DNA of 64,000 bases, taken from contig NZ_CP038266.1 in NCBI RefSeq assembly GCF_004564355.1, positions 1,674,001 through 1,738,000 on the forward strand, written 5' to 3'. Shown piece after piece: positions 19,450 through 28,423 of this stretch (its first letter is position 1; the number at the start of each line of letters is the position of its first letter). Below the pieces are notes generated by a model. The model saw only the letters and a list, made by a program, of their open reading frames with translations, was not told the DNA's origin and did no database searches. Position numbers and translations under genes: made by a program. This DNA comes from Microbacterium wangchenii. Lineage in GTDB: Bacteria; Actinomycetota; Actinomycetes; Actinomycetales; Microbacteriaceae.

Positions 19450-20751
19450 ATGTCCTCGAGCGAGTCCGCGCACCCGGAGGTGGCCCGCATCGCCGCCGAT
19501 CTCATCCGCTTCGACACCTCGAACTACGGCGGCGGGCGCGCCGAAGGCGAGCGGGAGGCCGCGGAGTACGTCGGCGCCTATCTGGAGGGCCTGGGGCTGC
19601 GCCCCGAGTACTACGAGCCGATCCCGCGCCGCACGAACGTCTCCGCCCGCGTGCCCGGTCGCGACCCGAGCAAGCCCGCCCTGGTCCTGCACGGCCACCT
19701 CGACGTCGTGCCGGCCATCGCCGAGGACTGGAGCGTCGACCCGTTCGCCGGCGAGATCCGCGACGGAGTGCTGTGGGGGCGCGGGGCGGTGGACATGAAA
19801 GACATGGACGCCATGATCCTCACGTCGGTGGCCGACATCCTGCGCGCGGGCGAGCAGCCCGAACGCGACCTCGTGCTCACGTTCTTCGCCGACGAGGAGA
19901 ACGGCGGCGTGGAGGGCTCCGCGCTGGTCGTGCGCGACCGGCCCGAATGGTTCGCCGGTGCCACGCAGGCCATCAGCGAGGTGGGGGGCTACTCCATCCC
20001 GGTGGCGGGCAGCCGCGCCTACCTGCTGCAGGTGGGGGAGAAGGCCCTCATCTGGATCCGGCTCGTCGCGCGCGGGCGGGCCGGCCACGGCAGCCGGCTG
20101 CATCCCGACAACGCCGTCACGGCCCTGGCGGAGGCCGTCGCCGCCCTCGGGCGCACGGCATGGCCGGTGCGCCTGACCGACACCACCACGCAGTTCCTCG
20201 CCGGCCTGGAGCGGCTGACGGGGGACGACGCCGACGACCCCGACGCCCTCACCGAGCGCGCGGGCGACAGCGCGCCGTTCCTGCGCTCGACGCTGCGCAC
20301 CACGACGAACCCGACCGGGCTGACCGCCGGGTACAAGCACAACGTCATCCCCGACCGGGCCGAGGCGCTCGTGGACGTGCGCGCGCTTCCGGGCACCGAA
20401 GACGCCGTGCTGGCGCAGATCCGGGAGATCGTCGGGCCGCACGTCGAGGTGGAGATCGTCCACCAGGACATCGGGCTCGAAATGCCCTTCCGCGGCGATC
20501 TCGTCGATGCCATGGTGGCGGCGCTGGACCGCGCCGACCCGGGCGTGCCGGTCCTGCCGTACCTCATGGGCGGGGGCACCGACAACAAGGCGCTGTCGAC
20601 GCTCGGAATCGACGGCTACGGCTTCGCGCCGCTGCGCCTGCCGGCGGATCTGGACTTCACCGGTATGTTCCACGGTGTCGATGAGCGCGTCCCCGTCGAC
20701 GCGCTCGTCTTCGGCCAGCGCGTGCTCACCGATCTCCTCCGGACCTACTGA
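19450..20751 (+). CDS. M20 family metallopeptidase
   Basis: 433 aa. HGHLDVVPA near residue 80 (metal His/Asp), GRGAVDMKD near 112, DEENGG near 140 (catalytic Glu pair) and a C-terminal metal-ligand His in the FHGVDER segment. The dimerisation domain spans about 195-320. Members cleave dipeptides or acylated amino acids. Ten bases before uppP on the same strand. Confidence 0.9.
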   Translation: MSSSESAHPEVARIAADLIRFDTSNYGGGRAEGEREAAEYVGAYLEGLGLRPEYYEPIPRRTNVSARVPGRDPSKPALVLHGHLDVVPAIAEDWSVDPFAGEIRDGVLWGRGAVDMKDMDAMILTSVADILRAGEQPERDLVLTFFADEENGGVEGSALVVRDRPEWFAGATQAISEVGGYSIPVAGSRAYLLQVGEKALIWIRLVARGRAGHGSRLHPDNAVTALAEAVAALGRTAWPVRLTDTTTQFLAGLERLTGDDADDPDALTERAGDSAPFLRSTLRTTTNPTGLTAGYKHNVIPDRAEALVDVRALPGTEDAVLAQIREIVGPHVEVEIVHQDIGLEMPFRGDLVDAMVAALDRADPGVPVLPYLMGGGTDNKALSTLGIDGYGFAPLRLPADLDFTGMFHGVDERVPVDALVFGQRVLTDLLRTY

Positions 20752-20760
20752 AAGGCGCGC

Positions 20761-21591
20761 ATGCACGTTCTCGAGGCCATCATCCTCGGACTCGTCCAAG
20801 GGTTGACCGAGTTCCTGCCCGTCTCCTCCAGCGCGCACCTGCGCATCATGGGGGAGTTCCTGCCCTCGGCCACCGATCCCGGCGCCACCTTCACCGCGAT
20901 CACCCAGATCGGCACGGAGCTGGCCGTGCTGGTGTACTTCTGGGGCACGATCGTGCGCATCATCACGCGGTGGGCGCAGTCCCTGGCCGGACGGGTTCCG
21001 CGCAACGATCCGGACGCACGGATGGGGTGGCTCATCATCCTCGGGACGATCCCCATCGGCGTCCTCGGCTTCCTGTTCCAGTCGGTCATCCGCGACACGT
21101 TCCGCAACCTGTGGCTCGTGGCGACCGTGCTCATCGTCTTCGGCCTCCTGCTGGGTGCCGCCGACAGATGGGGCAGGCGCACGCGCGAACTGGACAGCCT
21201 CACCTACCCCCACGGGGTCGCACTCGGCTTCGCCCAGGCGCTCGCCCTCGTCCCCGGCGTGTCCCGCTCGGGCGCGACGACGACCCTCGGCCTGGCCCTC
21301 GGCTACACGCGTCCCTCCGCAGCCGAGTACGCGTTCCTGCTCGCGGTGCCCGCCGTCTTCGGCAGCGGCTTCTACGAGCTGCTGCAGAGCTTCGAAGAGC
21401 CCGGAGGGCCGTACAACCTCGCCGAGACCGGGATCGCGACGGTCGTGGCGTTCGGGGTGGGCCTGGCGGTCATCGCGTTCCTCATGCAGTACATCAAGAA
21501 GCGCAGCTTCCTGCCCTTCGTGATCTACCGCGTGGTGCTCGGCGGTGTGCTCATGGTCCTGCTGGCCACGAACGTGCTGCAGCCGTACTGA
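20761..21591 (+). CDS. uppP: Undecaprenyl-diphosphatase
   Basis: 276 aa, 7-8 membrane helices. Signature motifs [14 protein letters not shown] near residues 14-27 and [14 protein letters not shown] near 165-178 form the active site. Removes a phosphate from undecaprenyl diphosphate to recycle the lipid carrier for cell-wall synthesis and gives bacitracin tolerance. Start ATG preceded by GAAAGG. Usual length. Confidence 0.95.
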   Translation: MHVLEAIILGLVQGLTEFLPVSSSAHLRIMGEFLPSATDPGATFTAITQIGTELAVLVYFWGTIVRIITRWAQSLAGRVPRNDPDARMGWLIILGTIPIGVLGFLFQSVIRDTFRNLWLVATVLIVFGLLLGAADRWGRRTRELDSLTYPHGVALGFAQALALVPGVSRSGATTTLGLALGYTRPSAAEYAFLLAVPAVFGSGFYELLQSFEEPGGPYNLAETGIATVVAFGVGLAVIAFLMQYIKKRSFLPFVIYRVVLGGVLMVLLATNVLQPY

Positions 21592-21594
21592 CGC

Positions 21595-22464
21595 TCAGCG
21601 GCGCGGCGGCTCGTCGCGTCCGGGCTTGGTCGGACCGTCGCCCCGGCGGCGCAGGTAGCGCTCGAACTCCTGCGCGATCGCGTCGCCGGAGGCTTCGGGG
21701 GAGTCCCACGTGTCGCGCGTGCGCTCGAGCTGGCGGATGTACTCCGTCATCTCCTCGTCGTCGGCTGCGGCCGCGTCGATCGACGCCTCCCACGCCGCAG
21801 CCTCCCCGGCGAGGTCGCCGCGGGGGACCTGCGCGCCCGTGAGGTCTTCGAGGCGGTCGAGGAGTGCGAGGGTGGCTTTGGGTGAGGGAGTGTGTCCGGC
21901 GACGTAGTGGGGGACGCTCGCCCACAGGGTCGCGGCGGGGATGCCGGCGGCGTCGGCGGCCACGGCCAGTGCGCTGAGGATCCCCACAGGCCCCTCGTAC
22001 GTGCTGCGCTCCAGGCCCAGCACGTCGCGCAGGCGCTCGTTCTCGCTGCCTGCGAAGACCGAGATCGGACGCGTGTGGGGGACGTCGGACATCATCGACC
22101 CCAGCGCCACGAATCCCGTGATGTCTTCGCGCAGCGCCACGTCCACGAACTCGTTCGCGAAGGCCTGCCATGCGCGCGCGGGCTCGGCGCCGGTGAGCAG
22201 CCACAGCTCGGTGCCGGCGCGCGTCGGACGCGCGGGCTTGTACAGGGTGGCGTCGGGCCACCGCAGCATCCGCCGCCCCTCGCCGTCGCTGACCATGTGC
22301 GGGCGCGTGTACTGGTAGTCGAAGTACAGCTCGGGGTCGACCGTGAACACCGGCTCGTACTCGCCCTGTTCGCGCAGCAGCGCCACGGCGGCCGAGGCGG
22401 CCTCGCCCGCGTCGTTCCACCCGTCGAAGGCGGTGACCAGAACCCGGCGACCCAGTGCGTCCAC
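21595..22464 (-). CDS. PAC2 family protein
   Basis: 289 aa. Fits the PAC2 (proteasome assembly chaperone-like) fold seen in actinobacteria: TAFDGWNDAGEAAS near residue 11, GSMMSDVPHTRP, SVPHYVAGHTPSP near 200. Role in bacteria is not settled. The C-terminus is acidic then basic. It lies tail-to-tail with uppP (3-bp gap). Orthologues sit near the proteasome locus in mycobacteria, but no proteasome genes are in this window. Confidence 0.85.
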   Translation of the reverse strand: MDALGRRVLVTAFDGWNDAGEAASAAVALLREQGEYEPVFTVDPELYFDYQYTRPHMVSDGEGRRMLRWPDATLYKPARPTRAGTELWLLTGAEPARAWQAFANEFVDVALREDITGFVALGSMMSDVPHTRPISVFAGSENERLRDVLGLERSTYEGPVGILSALAVAADAAGIPAATLWASVPHYVAGHTPSPKATLALLDRLEDLTGAQVPRGDLAGEAAAWEASIDAAAADDEEMTEYIRQLERTRDTWDSPEASGDAIAQEFERYLRRRGDGPTKPGRDEPPRR

Positions 22465-22563
22465 GCAACCTCCTCAGCCTGCGGCAGGTCCTCCCAGGAT
22501 AGGCGCATCGCACGGGCGCCGGGCCGGGCAGGCAACGGCGGGCCCGCTCGTTACGATGGTCGG

Positions 22564-23247
22564 ATGACTTCTTCCCTCCCCGCCGCCGTCCTGTGGGACA
22601 TGGACGGCACGCTCGTGGACACCGAACCGTACTGGATGGCAGCGGAGACCCCGCTCGTCGAGCGATTCGGGGGCACGTGGTCGCACGAGCAGGCCCTCCA
22701 GCTGGTGGGACGGGGCCTCGCCGACTCCGCACGCGTCCTGCAGGACGCCGGGGTGAAGATGAGCGTCCCCGACATCATCGACGCGCTCACCGACAGCGTC
22801 ATGGCGAGCCTCGCCGCCAACGGCGTGCCGTTCCGCCCGGGCGCACGCGAGCTGCTGGCGGATCTGCGGGCGCAGGGCGTGAAGACGGCACTGGTGACCA
22901 TGTCGGTGCGCCGCATGGCCGACAGCGTGGTGGATCACATCGACTTCGACGCCTTCGACGTCGTGATCGCCGGTGACGAGGCGACCCGTCCCAAGCCGTA
23001 TCCGGACGCCTACCTCCAGGCGTGCACGATGCTGGAGGTCGACCCGGCGGACACCGTGGCGATCGAGGACTCCCCGAACGGGCTGCGCGCGGCCGTGGCC
23101 AGCGGTGCGGTCTCCCTCGGCGTCCCGCTCCTGCTCTCCCTGACCGGCGTCGGCGCGCACGAGCTGTGGCCGACGCTGGACGGACGCACCACCGACGACC
23201 TGCGCGCTCTCCACGCCGCCCACGCCCCGGCGGGGAGCCGTCGGTGA
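22564..23247 (+). CDS. HAD-superfamily hydrolase, phosphatase-like
   Basis: 227 aa. DMDGTLVDTEPYW (residues 11-23) is motif I with the nucleophile Asp; motif II Thr/Ser in LVTMS, motif III Lys in RPKPYPDAY, motif IV in AIEDSPNG. The cap domain is the helical beta-phosphoglucomutase type. Dephosphorylates an unknown small metabolite. ATG at 22564 cuts off a long spurious upstream frame. Its stop overlaps trmI (GTGA). Confidence 0.9.
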   Translation: MTSSLPAAVLWDMDGTLVDTEPYWMAAETPLVERFGGTWSHEQALQLVGRGLADSARVLQDAGVKMSVPDIIDALTDSVMASLAANGVPFRPGARELLADLRAQGVKTALVTMSVRRMADSVVDHIDFDAFDVVIAGDEATRPKPYPDAYLQACTMLEVDPADTVAIEDSPNGLRAAVASGAVSLGVPLLLSLTGVGAHELWPTLDGRTTDDLRALHAAHAPAGSRR

Positions 23248-24257
23248 GTGAGACCCCGCACCTGAGCGGGCCGTTCCGCATCGGCGACCGCGTGCAGCTG
23301 ACCGGACCCAAGGGGCGCCTGCACACCGTCACGCTCCGCGAGGGTGGAGAGCTGCACACCCACAACGGCGTGCTCCCGCATGCCGGCATCGTCGGTCAGC
23401 CCGACGGCAGCGTCGTGGTCAACAGCGCGGGTCACGAGTATCTCGCCCTGCGTCCCCTGCTGCGCGACTTCGTCATGTCGATGCCCCGCGGCGCCGCGAT
23501 CGTGTACCCCAAGGATGCCGCGCAGATCCTCGCGCAGGCCGACGTGTTCCCCGGCGCCGTCGTCGTGGAGGCCGGGGTGGGCTCGGGCGCGCTCGCGCTG
23601 TGGCTCCTGCGCGCGATCGGCCCGGCCGGGCGCCTGGTCTCCTTCGAGCGTCGTGAGGAGTTCGCGGAGGTCGCGCGTGCCAACGTCGAGACGTTCCTCG
23701 GCGAGCAGCCGGCCACGTGGGACCTGCGGGTGGGCGACCTCGTCGAGGCGCTCCCGGAGGCCGTGACGCCGGGGAGCGTGGACCGGGTCGTGCTGGACAT
23801 GCTCGCGCCCTGGGAGTGCATCGACGTCGTCGCCGACGCGCTCACCCCCGGTGGCGTCGTGCTCTGCTACGTCGCCACGGCCACGCAGCTCAGCCGCGTC
23901 GCGGAGTACCTCCGCGGGACGGGACTGTTCACCGAGCCCGAGGCCAGCGAGACGATGGTGCGCGGATGGCACGTGGAGGGCCTGGCCGTGCGCCCCGACC
24001 ACCGCATGGTCGCGCACACGGGCTTCCTCATCACGGCGCGCCGGCTCGCTCCCGGCGCCGTCCCGCCGGACGTGCGCAAGCGCGCACTGAAGAAGCCGTC
24101 CTACGCCGATGAGGACGTGGAGATCTGGACGCCCGGCGCCGTCGGGGATCGCGAGATCACCGACAAGAACCTGCGCAAGCGCATCCGCGAAGCCCAGCGC
24201 GCCGCCGAGGGCGTCCGCCAGGCAGCGGGGCAGGGCGACGCGGAGCCCACCCCCTAG
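23244..24257 (+). CDS. trmI: tRNA (adenine-58-N1)-methyltransferase TrmI
   Basis: 337 aa. N-terminal small beta domain (FRIGDRVQLTGPKGR), then a Rossmann methyltransferase with VVEAGVGSGALALWL near residues 106-120 and VLDMLAPWE near 180, as in bacterial TrmI. Methylates A58 of tRNAs. GTG start inside the HAD stop. The last 60 residues are charged, typical of actinobacterial forms. In mycobacteria this gene lies just outside the pup/proteasome cluster. Confidence 0.92.
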   Translation: MSETPHLSGPFRIGDRVQLTGPKGRLHTVTLREGGELHTHNGVLPHAGIVGQPDGSVVVNSAGHEYLALRPLLRDFVMSMPRGAAIVYPKDAAQILAQADVFPGAVVVEAGVGSGALALWLLRAIGPAGRLVSFERREEFAEVARANVETFLGEQPATWDLRVGDLVEALPEAVTPGSVDRVVLDMLAPWECIDVVADALTPGGVVLCYVATATQLSRVAEYLRGTGLFTEPEASETMVRGWHVEGLAVRPDHRMVAHTGFLITARRLAPGAVPPDVRKRALKKPSYADEDVEIWTPGAVGDREITDKNLRKRIREAQRAAEGVRQAAGQGDAEPTP

Positions 24258-24266
24258 ACTGTTCCG

Positions 24267-25214
24267 GTGCGCAGAACCCCCGCTCTCCTCACCGCCACGG
24301 CATTGATCGCCGTGGGTCTCGTCGGCTGCTCGACATCGCCGGAGGCCTCCTGCAACCCCACGCAAGGGGCCAGTGGGGCGCTGGATCTGGTCGAGGTGAC
24401 CGGGGCCGCCGACTCCGAGCCGCGCGTGGACGTGCGCACGCCGTTCCATGTCGATTCCACCGTCTCGAAGGTGATCGAGCGCGGCGACGGCGCGGCCATC
24501 GAGGACGAGAACCAGCTCGTGGTGCTCGACATCACCATCAGCGGCGGCGAGACCGGCGAGACGGTCATCGCGACGCCCTACAACGGCGACCTCACGCGCG
24601 CGTTCAGCCTCTCGGAGTGGCTCCAGGGCTTCCCCGGACTCGTCGACGCGCTCGAGTGCGTGACCGAGGGCTCGCGCGTGGTCGTCGGACTGGCCCCGGA
24701 CAGCCTGGCCGAGGGGGCCGCACCGAGCCTGGGCCTGGCCGAGGACGAATCAGCCGTCGCGGTCGTCGACGTGCGGAAGGTGTACCTCCCCAAGGCCGAC
24801 GGCGCCGATCAGTTCATCGAGGGCCACGGACTTCCCACCGTCGTGCGTGCGCCCGACGGTCGCCCCGGCATCATCGTTCCCGAGGCGACGCCTCCGGCAG
24901 AAGTCACCGTCGAGGTGCTCAAGCGCGGAGACGGCCCCGAGGTGACCGCCGACGACGTCGCACTGGCGCACTCCACGGGCGTCGTGTGGGAGACCGGGGA
25001 GGTCTTCGACACCACGTGGAACTCCGCGCCCCGCGCCGTGTCGGAGCAGACCCTTCCCCCCGCGGTCGTATCGGCCCTGGAAGGCCAGACGGTTGGCTCG
25101 CAGGTGCTCGTCGTCCTCCCGCCGGAGGAAGGCTTCGGAGATCAGCAGCAGGGCGCCATCCCCGGCGGATCATCGCTGGTCTACGTCATCGACATCCTCG
25201 GCATCGAAGGCTGA
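24267..25214 (+). CDS. FKBP-type peptidyl-prolyl isomerase lipoprotein
   Basis: 315 aa. Signal peptide with lipobox LVGC; Cys21 would be lipidated, anchoring the protein outside the membrane. Two FKBP-like halves: residues 60-170 (degenerate) and 205-315, the second with the FKBP pattern DTTWNSA...GFGDQQQGAIPGGSSLVYVIDIL. Helps fold secreted proteins. GTG start 9 bp after trmI, so same transcript. Confidence 0.88.
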   Translation: MRRTPALLTATALIAVGLVGCSTSPEASCNPTQGASGALDLVEVTGAADSEPRVDVRTPFHVDSTVSKVIERGDGAAIEDENQLVVLDITISGGETGETVIATPYNGDLTRAFSLSEWLQGFPGLVDALECVTEGSRVVVGLAPDSLAEGAAPSLGLAEDESAVAVVDVRKVYLPKADGADQFIEGHGLPTVVRAPDGRPGIIVPEATPPAEVTVEVLKRGDGPEVTADDVALAHSTGVVWETGEVFDTTWNSAPRAVSEQTLPPAVVSALEGQTVGSQVLVVLPPEEGFGDQQQGAIPGGSSLVYVIDILGIEG

Positions 25215-25218
25215 TCAC

Positions 25219-25233
25219 GGCCGCCGGGCGGCC
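25219..25233. terminator. Short GC hairpin before pafB
   Basis: GGCCGC-CGG-GCGGCC, perfect 6-bp stem, just after the FKBP gene stop, without a T run. Possible weak terminator separating FKBP from pafB. Confidence 0.3.
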
Positions 25234-25299
25234 ACCCCGCGCACCGTCGAGCCACGCCGCAGGCGTGACCGGCGACGGCTCCGACCCTAGGATGACAAG

Positions 25300-26292
25300 G
25301 TGCCTACGCGACCGGTGAAGAACGCCCCTGAGGAGCGCCTGGTCAACCTCGTGGTGGCGCTCATGGCCACCGAGCAGGGGCTGACCAAAGACACGATCCT
25401 GTCCTCCGTCGCCGGGTACCGCGAGCAGGCTGAGGCCGGCGCATCCAAGGATGCGCTGGAGAAGATGTTCGAGCGCGACAAGGAGAGCCTGCGCGGCCTC
25501 GGCGTGCCCATCGAGACGATCGGCGACTACGCCGACCCCGACGACCTGCGCGAGGCGCGTTACCGCGTGCCCACCGCCGAGTACGCCCTGCCCGCCGACA
25601 TCACCTTCACCCCCGCAGAGGTCGCGCTGCTGAACATCGCCGGCAGCGTGTGGGGGTCGGAGTCGATGTCCGCCGACGCGCGCAGCGGCCTCCGCAAGAT
25701 CCGGGCGCTGGGAATCCCGGTGGACGAGCCGATCATCGGCTACGCGCCGCGGATCAGCCTGCGCGACCCCGCGTTCCCCGCCCTGCAGTCCGCGATCGAG
25801 CAGAGCCGCATCGTGCGCTTCCCCTACCTGCGCCCGGGCGACCGGGCAGCGCGGGAGCGGCGCATCCGTCCCCTCGCCCTGGTGGAGTACGAGGCACGGT
25901 GGCACGTGTTCGGCCATGACCTCAATATCGACGCCGAGCGCACGTTCCTCCTCGCCCGCATCGTCGGCGACGTCCAGATCACGCGCGACCGGTTCGACCC
26001 GGCGCTGCGCCAGGATGCGGGGGAGCGGGCGCTGTCCGGACTGCAGGCGGTCGCCGCCTCCCAGACGGCGCTGCTGGAGGTGCACCCCGGCACCGAGGCG
26101 GCCCTGCGCCTCCAGCGCCGTGCGACGCCGGCCGAGCAGGGGATCCGCGTACCGTACGTGGACGTGCACGTGTTCGCCGATGAACTGGCCTCGTACGGCC
26201 CGGAGGTGCGCGTCGTGGCGCCTGTGGAGCTGCGCGACCAGGTGATCCGTCGCCTGGAGGCGACGCTGCGCCTGCACGGAGACGCCGCATGA
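25300..26292 (+). CDS. pafB: WYL-domain transcriptional activator PafB
   Basis: 330 aa. N-terminal helix-turn-helix (about 12-75), WYL-type domain about 155-235 and a C-terminal WCX extension to 325. With PafC it forms the PafBC activator of the LexA/RecA-independent DNA-damage regulon in actinobacteria. GTG start at 25300. It overlaps pafC by 4 bp (ATGA) and is followed by tatA-tatC-helY, the canonical order, which supports the assignment more than sequence alone. Confidence 0.92.
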   Translation: MPTRPVKNAPEERLVNLVVALMATEQGLTKDTILSSVAGYREQAEAGASKDALEKMFERDKESLRGLGVPIETIGDYADPDDLREARYRVPTAEYALPADITFTPAEVALLNIAGSVWGSESMSADARSGLRKIRALGIPVDEPIIGYAPRISLRDPAFPALQSAIEQSRIVRFPYLRPGDRAARERRIRPLALVEYEARWHVFGHDLNIDAERTFLLARIVGDVQITRDRFDPALRQDAGERALSGLQAVAASQTALLEVHPGTEAALRLQRRATPAEQGIRVPYVDVHVFADELASYGPEVRVVAPVELRDQVIRRLEATLRLHGDAA

Positions 26293-27260
26293 GCGCCCGC
26301 AAGCCCATGCTGGCCACCGACCGGGCGGCACTCATGCTGCAGCTCGTGCCGTACCTCATCGGCAAGGGCGAGGTGTCGATCGCCGAGGCCGCCGAGGAGT
26401 TCGAGGTGACCCCCGAGCAGATGCGCGCCATGGTGGAGCGCCTCACCGTCATCGGTCTGCCCGGCGAAGGCGGTTTCTGGCAGCTCCCGAACGAGCTGTT
26501 CGACATCGACTGGGATCTGCTGGACTCGCAGGATGTCATCTCCATCACCAACACCGTCGGTCTGGAGAGGTCACCGCGTCTGACGGCGCGCGAGGCGGCG
26601 GCGCTCCTCGCCGGTCTCCAGCTGGCCCGCACGCTCCCGGGCGTGGGGACGAACGAGCTCGTCAACGGCCTGCTCGCCAAGCTCGCCCGCGGAGCCTCCG
26701 CCACGCCCGCCGACGTCATCGTGGCCCCCGGGCCCGTCGACGGCGTCCGGGACGTGGTCGACGAGGCCCTGCGGCGGCGGGTCGCGGTGTCGTTCACCTA
26801 CAAGGCCCCGGACGCCCCCGCCACCACCCGCACCGTCGACCCGGTCAAGGTGCACATCGCGAGCGGCCAGTGGTACCTGCAGGGGTGGTGTCACATGCGC
26901 GAGGCGATGCGCACGTTCCACCTCGAGCGGGCGAGCGGGTTCACCCTCACCGACATCCCCATCACGCACGGTGCGGAGCCGGTGCCCGCGCTGTTCGAAC
27001 CGGGCGAGAACGACGTGGTGGCGCGCATCCGTTTCCCCGCGGCCCTCGCGCCCCTGCTGGGCGACTACCTGGATCGGGCCGCGACCCAGAAGGCGGGCTC
27101 GGTCATGTCGGCGACGCTGCACGTCGCCGACGAACACAGCCTCAAACGCCTCGCCGCTCGGCGCGGAGGAGACGTGGAGATCCTCGACCCGCCGGCAGCC
27201 CGATGCGCGGCAGCCGCCTGGGCGCAGGCCGGTCTCGCGCAGTATCGCGGCGAGGGCTGA
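26289..27260 (+). CDS. pafC: WYL-domain transcriptional activator PafC
   Basis: 323 aa, same architecture as PafB: HTH (10-70), WYL domain about 165-225 with VKVHIASGQWYLQGWC, WCX tail 238-320. Works together with PafB. ATG overlaps the pafB stop. The proteasome accessory genes usually upstream (pup, prcBA, pafA) are missing here. Confidence 0.92.
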   Translation: MSARKPMLATDRAALMLQLVPYLIGKGEVSIAEAAEEFEVTPEQMRAMVERLTVIGLPGEGGFWQLPNELFDIDWDLLDSQDVISITNTVGLERSPRLTAREAAALLAGLQLARTLPGVGTNELVNGLLAKLARGASATPADVIVAPGPVDGVRDVVDEALRRRVAVSFTYKAPDAPATTRTVDPVKVHIASGQWYLQGWCHMREAMRTFHLERASGFTLTDIPITHGAEPVPALFEPGENDVVARIRFPAALAPLLGDYLDRAATQKAGSVMSATLHVADEHSLKRLAARRGGDVEILDPPAARCAAAAWAQAGLAQYRGEG

Positions 27261-27340
27261 TCGCCGCACCGCTGTGCTTCGGCCGCCGCGGCGGCACGAG
27301 AGTTACACTGGAGGAATCCCGTCACCCTCGAGGAGATCTC

Positions 27341-27592
27341 ATGCTCGGCAACGCGTTCGGCCCTTGGCACCTCCTGATCATCCTCGCTGTCATCCTGCTT
27401 CTGTTCGGCGCGGCCAAGCTCCCCGCGCTCGCGAAGAGCATGGGGCAGTCGGCACGTGTGTTCCGCGGCGAGATCAAGGCGATGAAGCAGGACGATCCCA
27501 CCGACACGGCGTCGGCGGACCGCCCCGACGCGCGCACGACGGCGAACAGCACGGCGGACCGGCCCGGCGGGACGCCCGACTCCACCCCCTGA
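27341..27592 (+). CDS. tatA: Twin-arginine translocase subunit TatA
   Basis: 83 aa. One N-terminal membrane helix (WHLLIILAVILLLFGAAKLP, residues 9-28), the FGAAKLP hinge, an amphipathic helix, then an acidic/polar tail rich in Asp and Thr. Forms the pore for folded Tat substrates. ATG with GAGGAG 5-6 bp upstream. Just before tatC. Confidence 0.95.
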   Translation: MLGNAFGPWHLLIILAVILLLFGAAKLPALAKSMGQSARVFRGEIKAMKQDDPTDTASADRPDARTTANSTADRPGGTPDSTP

Positions 27593-27598
27593 CCCGTC

Positions 27599-28423
27599 GT
27601 GGTCACGACCGATCCGCCACGGGTGGGGGAACAACCCGGCAAGCCGCGACGGCGTGACCGTCGCATGTCGCTCGGCCAGCATCTCATCGAGCTGCGCAAG
27701 CGGCTGATGATCGCCGCGGCGGCGCTGGTCGTGGGCATGGTCATCGCGTTCTTCATCACCGACGGGGTGATCGACGTGCTCACCGAGCCCATCCGCACCG
27801 TCGCCGCCGATCGGGGCACCGACCTCGTCGCCCTCAACTTCGACACCGTGACGTCGGCGTTCGACATGCGCATGCGGATCGCCTTTGCGATCGGCCTGCT
27901 GCTGTCGGCGCCGATCTGGATGTGGCAGATCTGGGCGTTCATCATGCCGGGGCTCACGCCCAAGGAGACCCGCTACACGGTCGGCTTCGTCGCCGCCGCC
28001 GTGCCGTTGTTCTTCGGCGGGTGCGTCGTCGGGGTGATCATCATGCCGCACATCATCGAACTGATGGCCACCTTCGTCCCCGACCAGGGGGCGCAGCTGT
28101 TCACCGCCGTCACGTACTACGACTTCGTCTTCAAGCTCCTCATCGTGATCGGCGTCGCGTTCGTACTGCCGGTCTTCCTCGTGGCGCTGAACCTCGCCGG
28201 CGTCATGAGCGGGAGGGCGATCCTGAAGGGCTGGCGCGTGGCCGTGCTCGTCGCCACGATCTTCGCCGCCCTGGCCACCCCCGCCGCCGATGTCGTGAGC
28301 ATGCTGCTGCTGGCCGGCATCCTCGTCGTGCTGTTCTTCGCCGCGGCCGGCCTGTCGATGCTCTTCGATCGTCGGCGCCGACGCCGGGAGAGCGCACTCC
28401 TTCCCCCGGAGACCGCCGCGTGA
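27599..28423 (+). CDS. tatC: Twin-arginine translocase subunit TatC
   Basis: 274 aa. Six membrane helices; MSLGQHLIELRKRL (around residue 23) and FIMPGLTPKE near 115 are TatC signatures, which recognise the twin-Arg signal. GTG at 27599 gives a 22-residue basic extension; ATG at 27665 is an alternative start. Arg-rich C-terminus. Its stop overlaps the helicase start (GTGA). Confidence 0.94.
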   Translation: MVTTDPPRVGEQPGKPRRRDRRMSLGQHLIELRKRLMIAAAALVVGMVIAFFITDGVIDVLTEPIRTVAADRGTDLVALNFDTVTSAFDMRMRIAFAIGLLLSAPIWMWQIWAFIMPGLTPKETRYTVGFVAAAVPLFFGGCVVGVIIMPHIIELMATFVPDQGAQLFTAVTYYDFVFKLLIVIGVAFVLPVFLVALNLAGVMSGRAILKGWRVAVLVATIFAALATPAADVVSMLLLAGILVVLFFAAAGLSMLFDRRRRRRESALLPPETAA

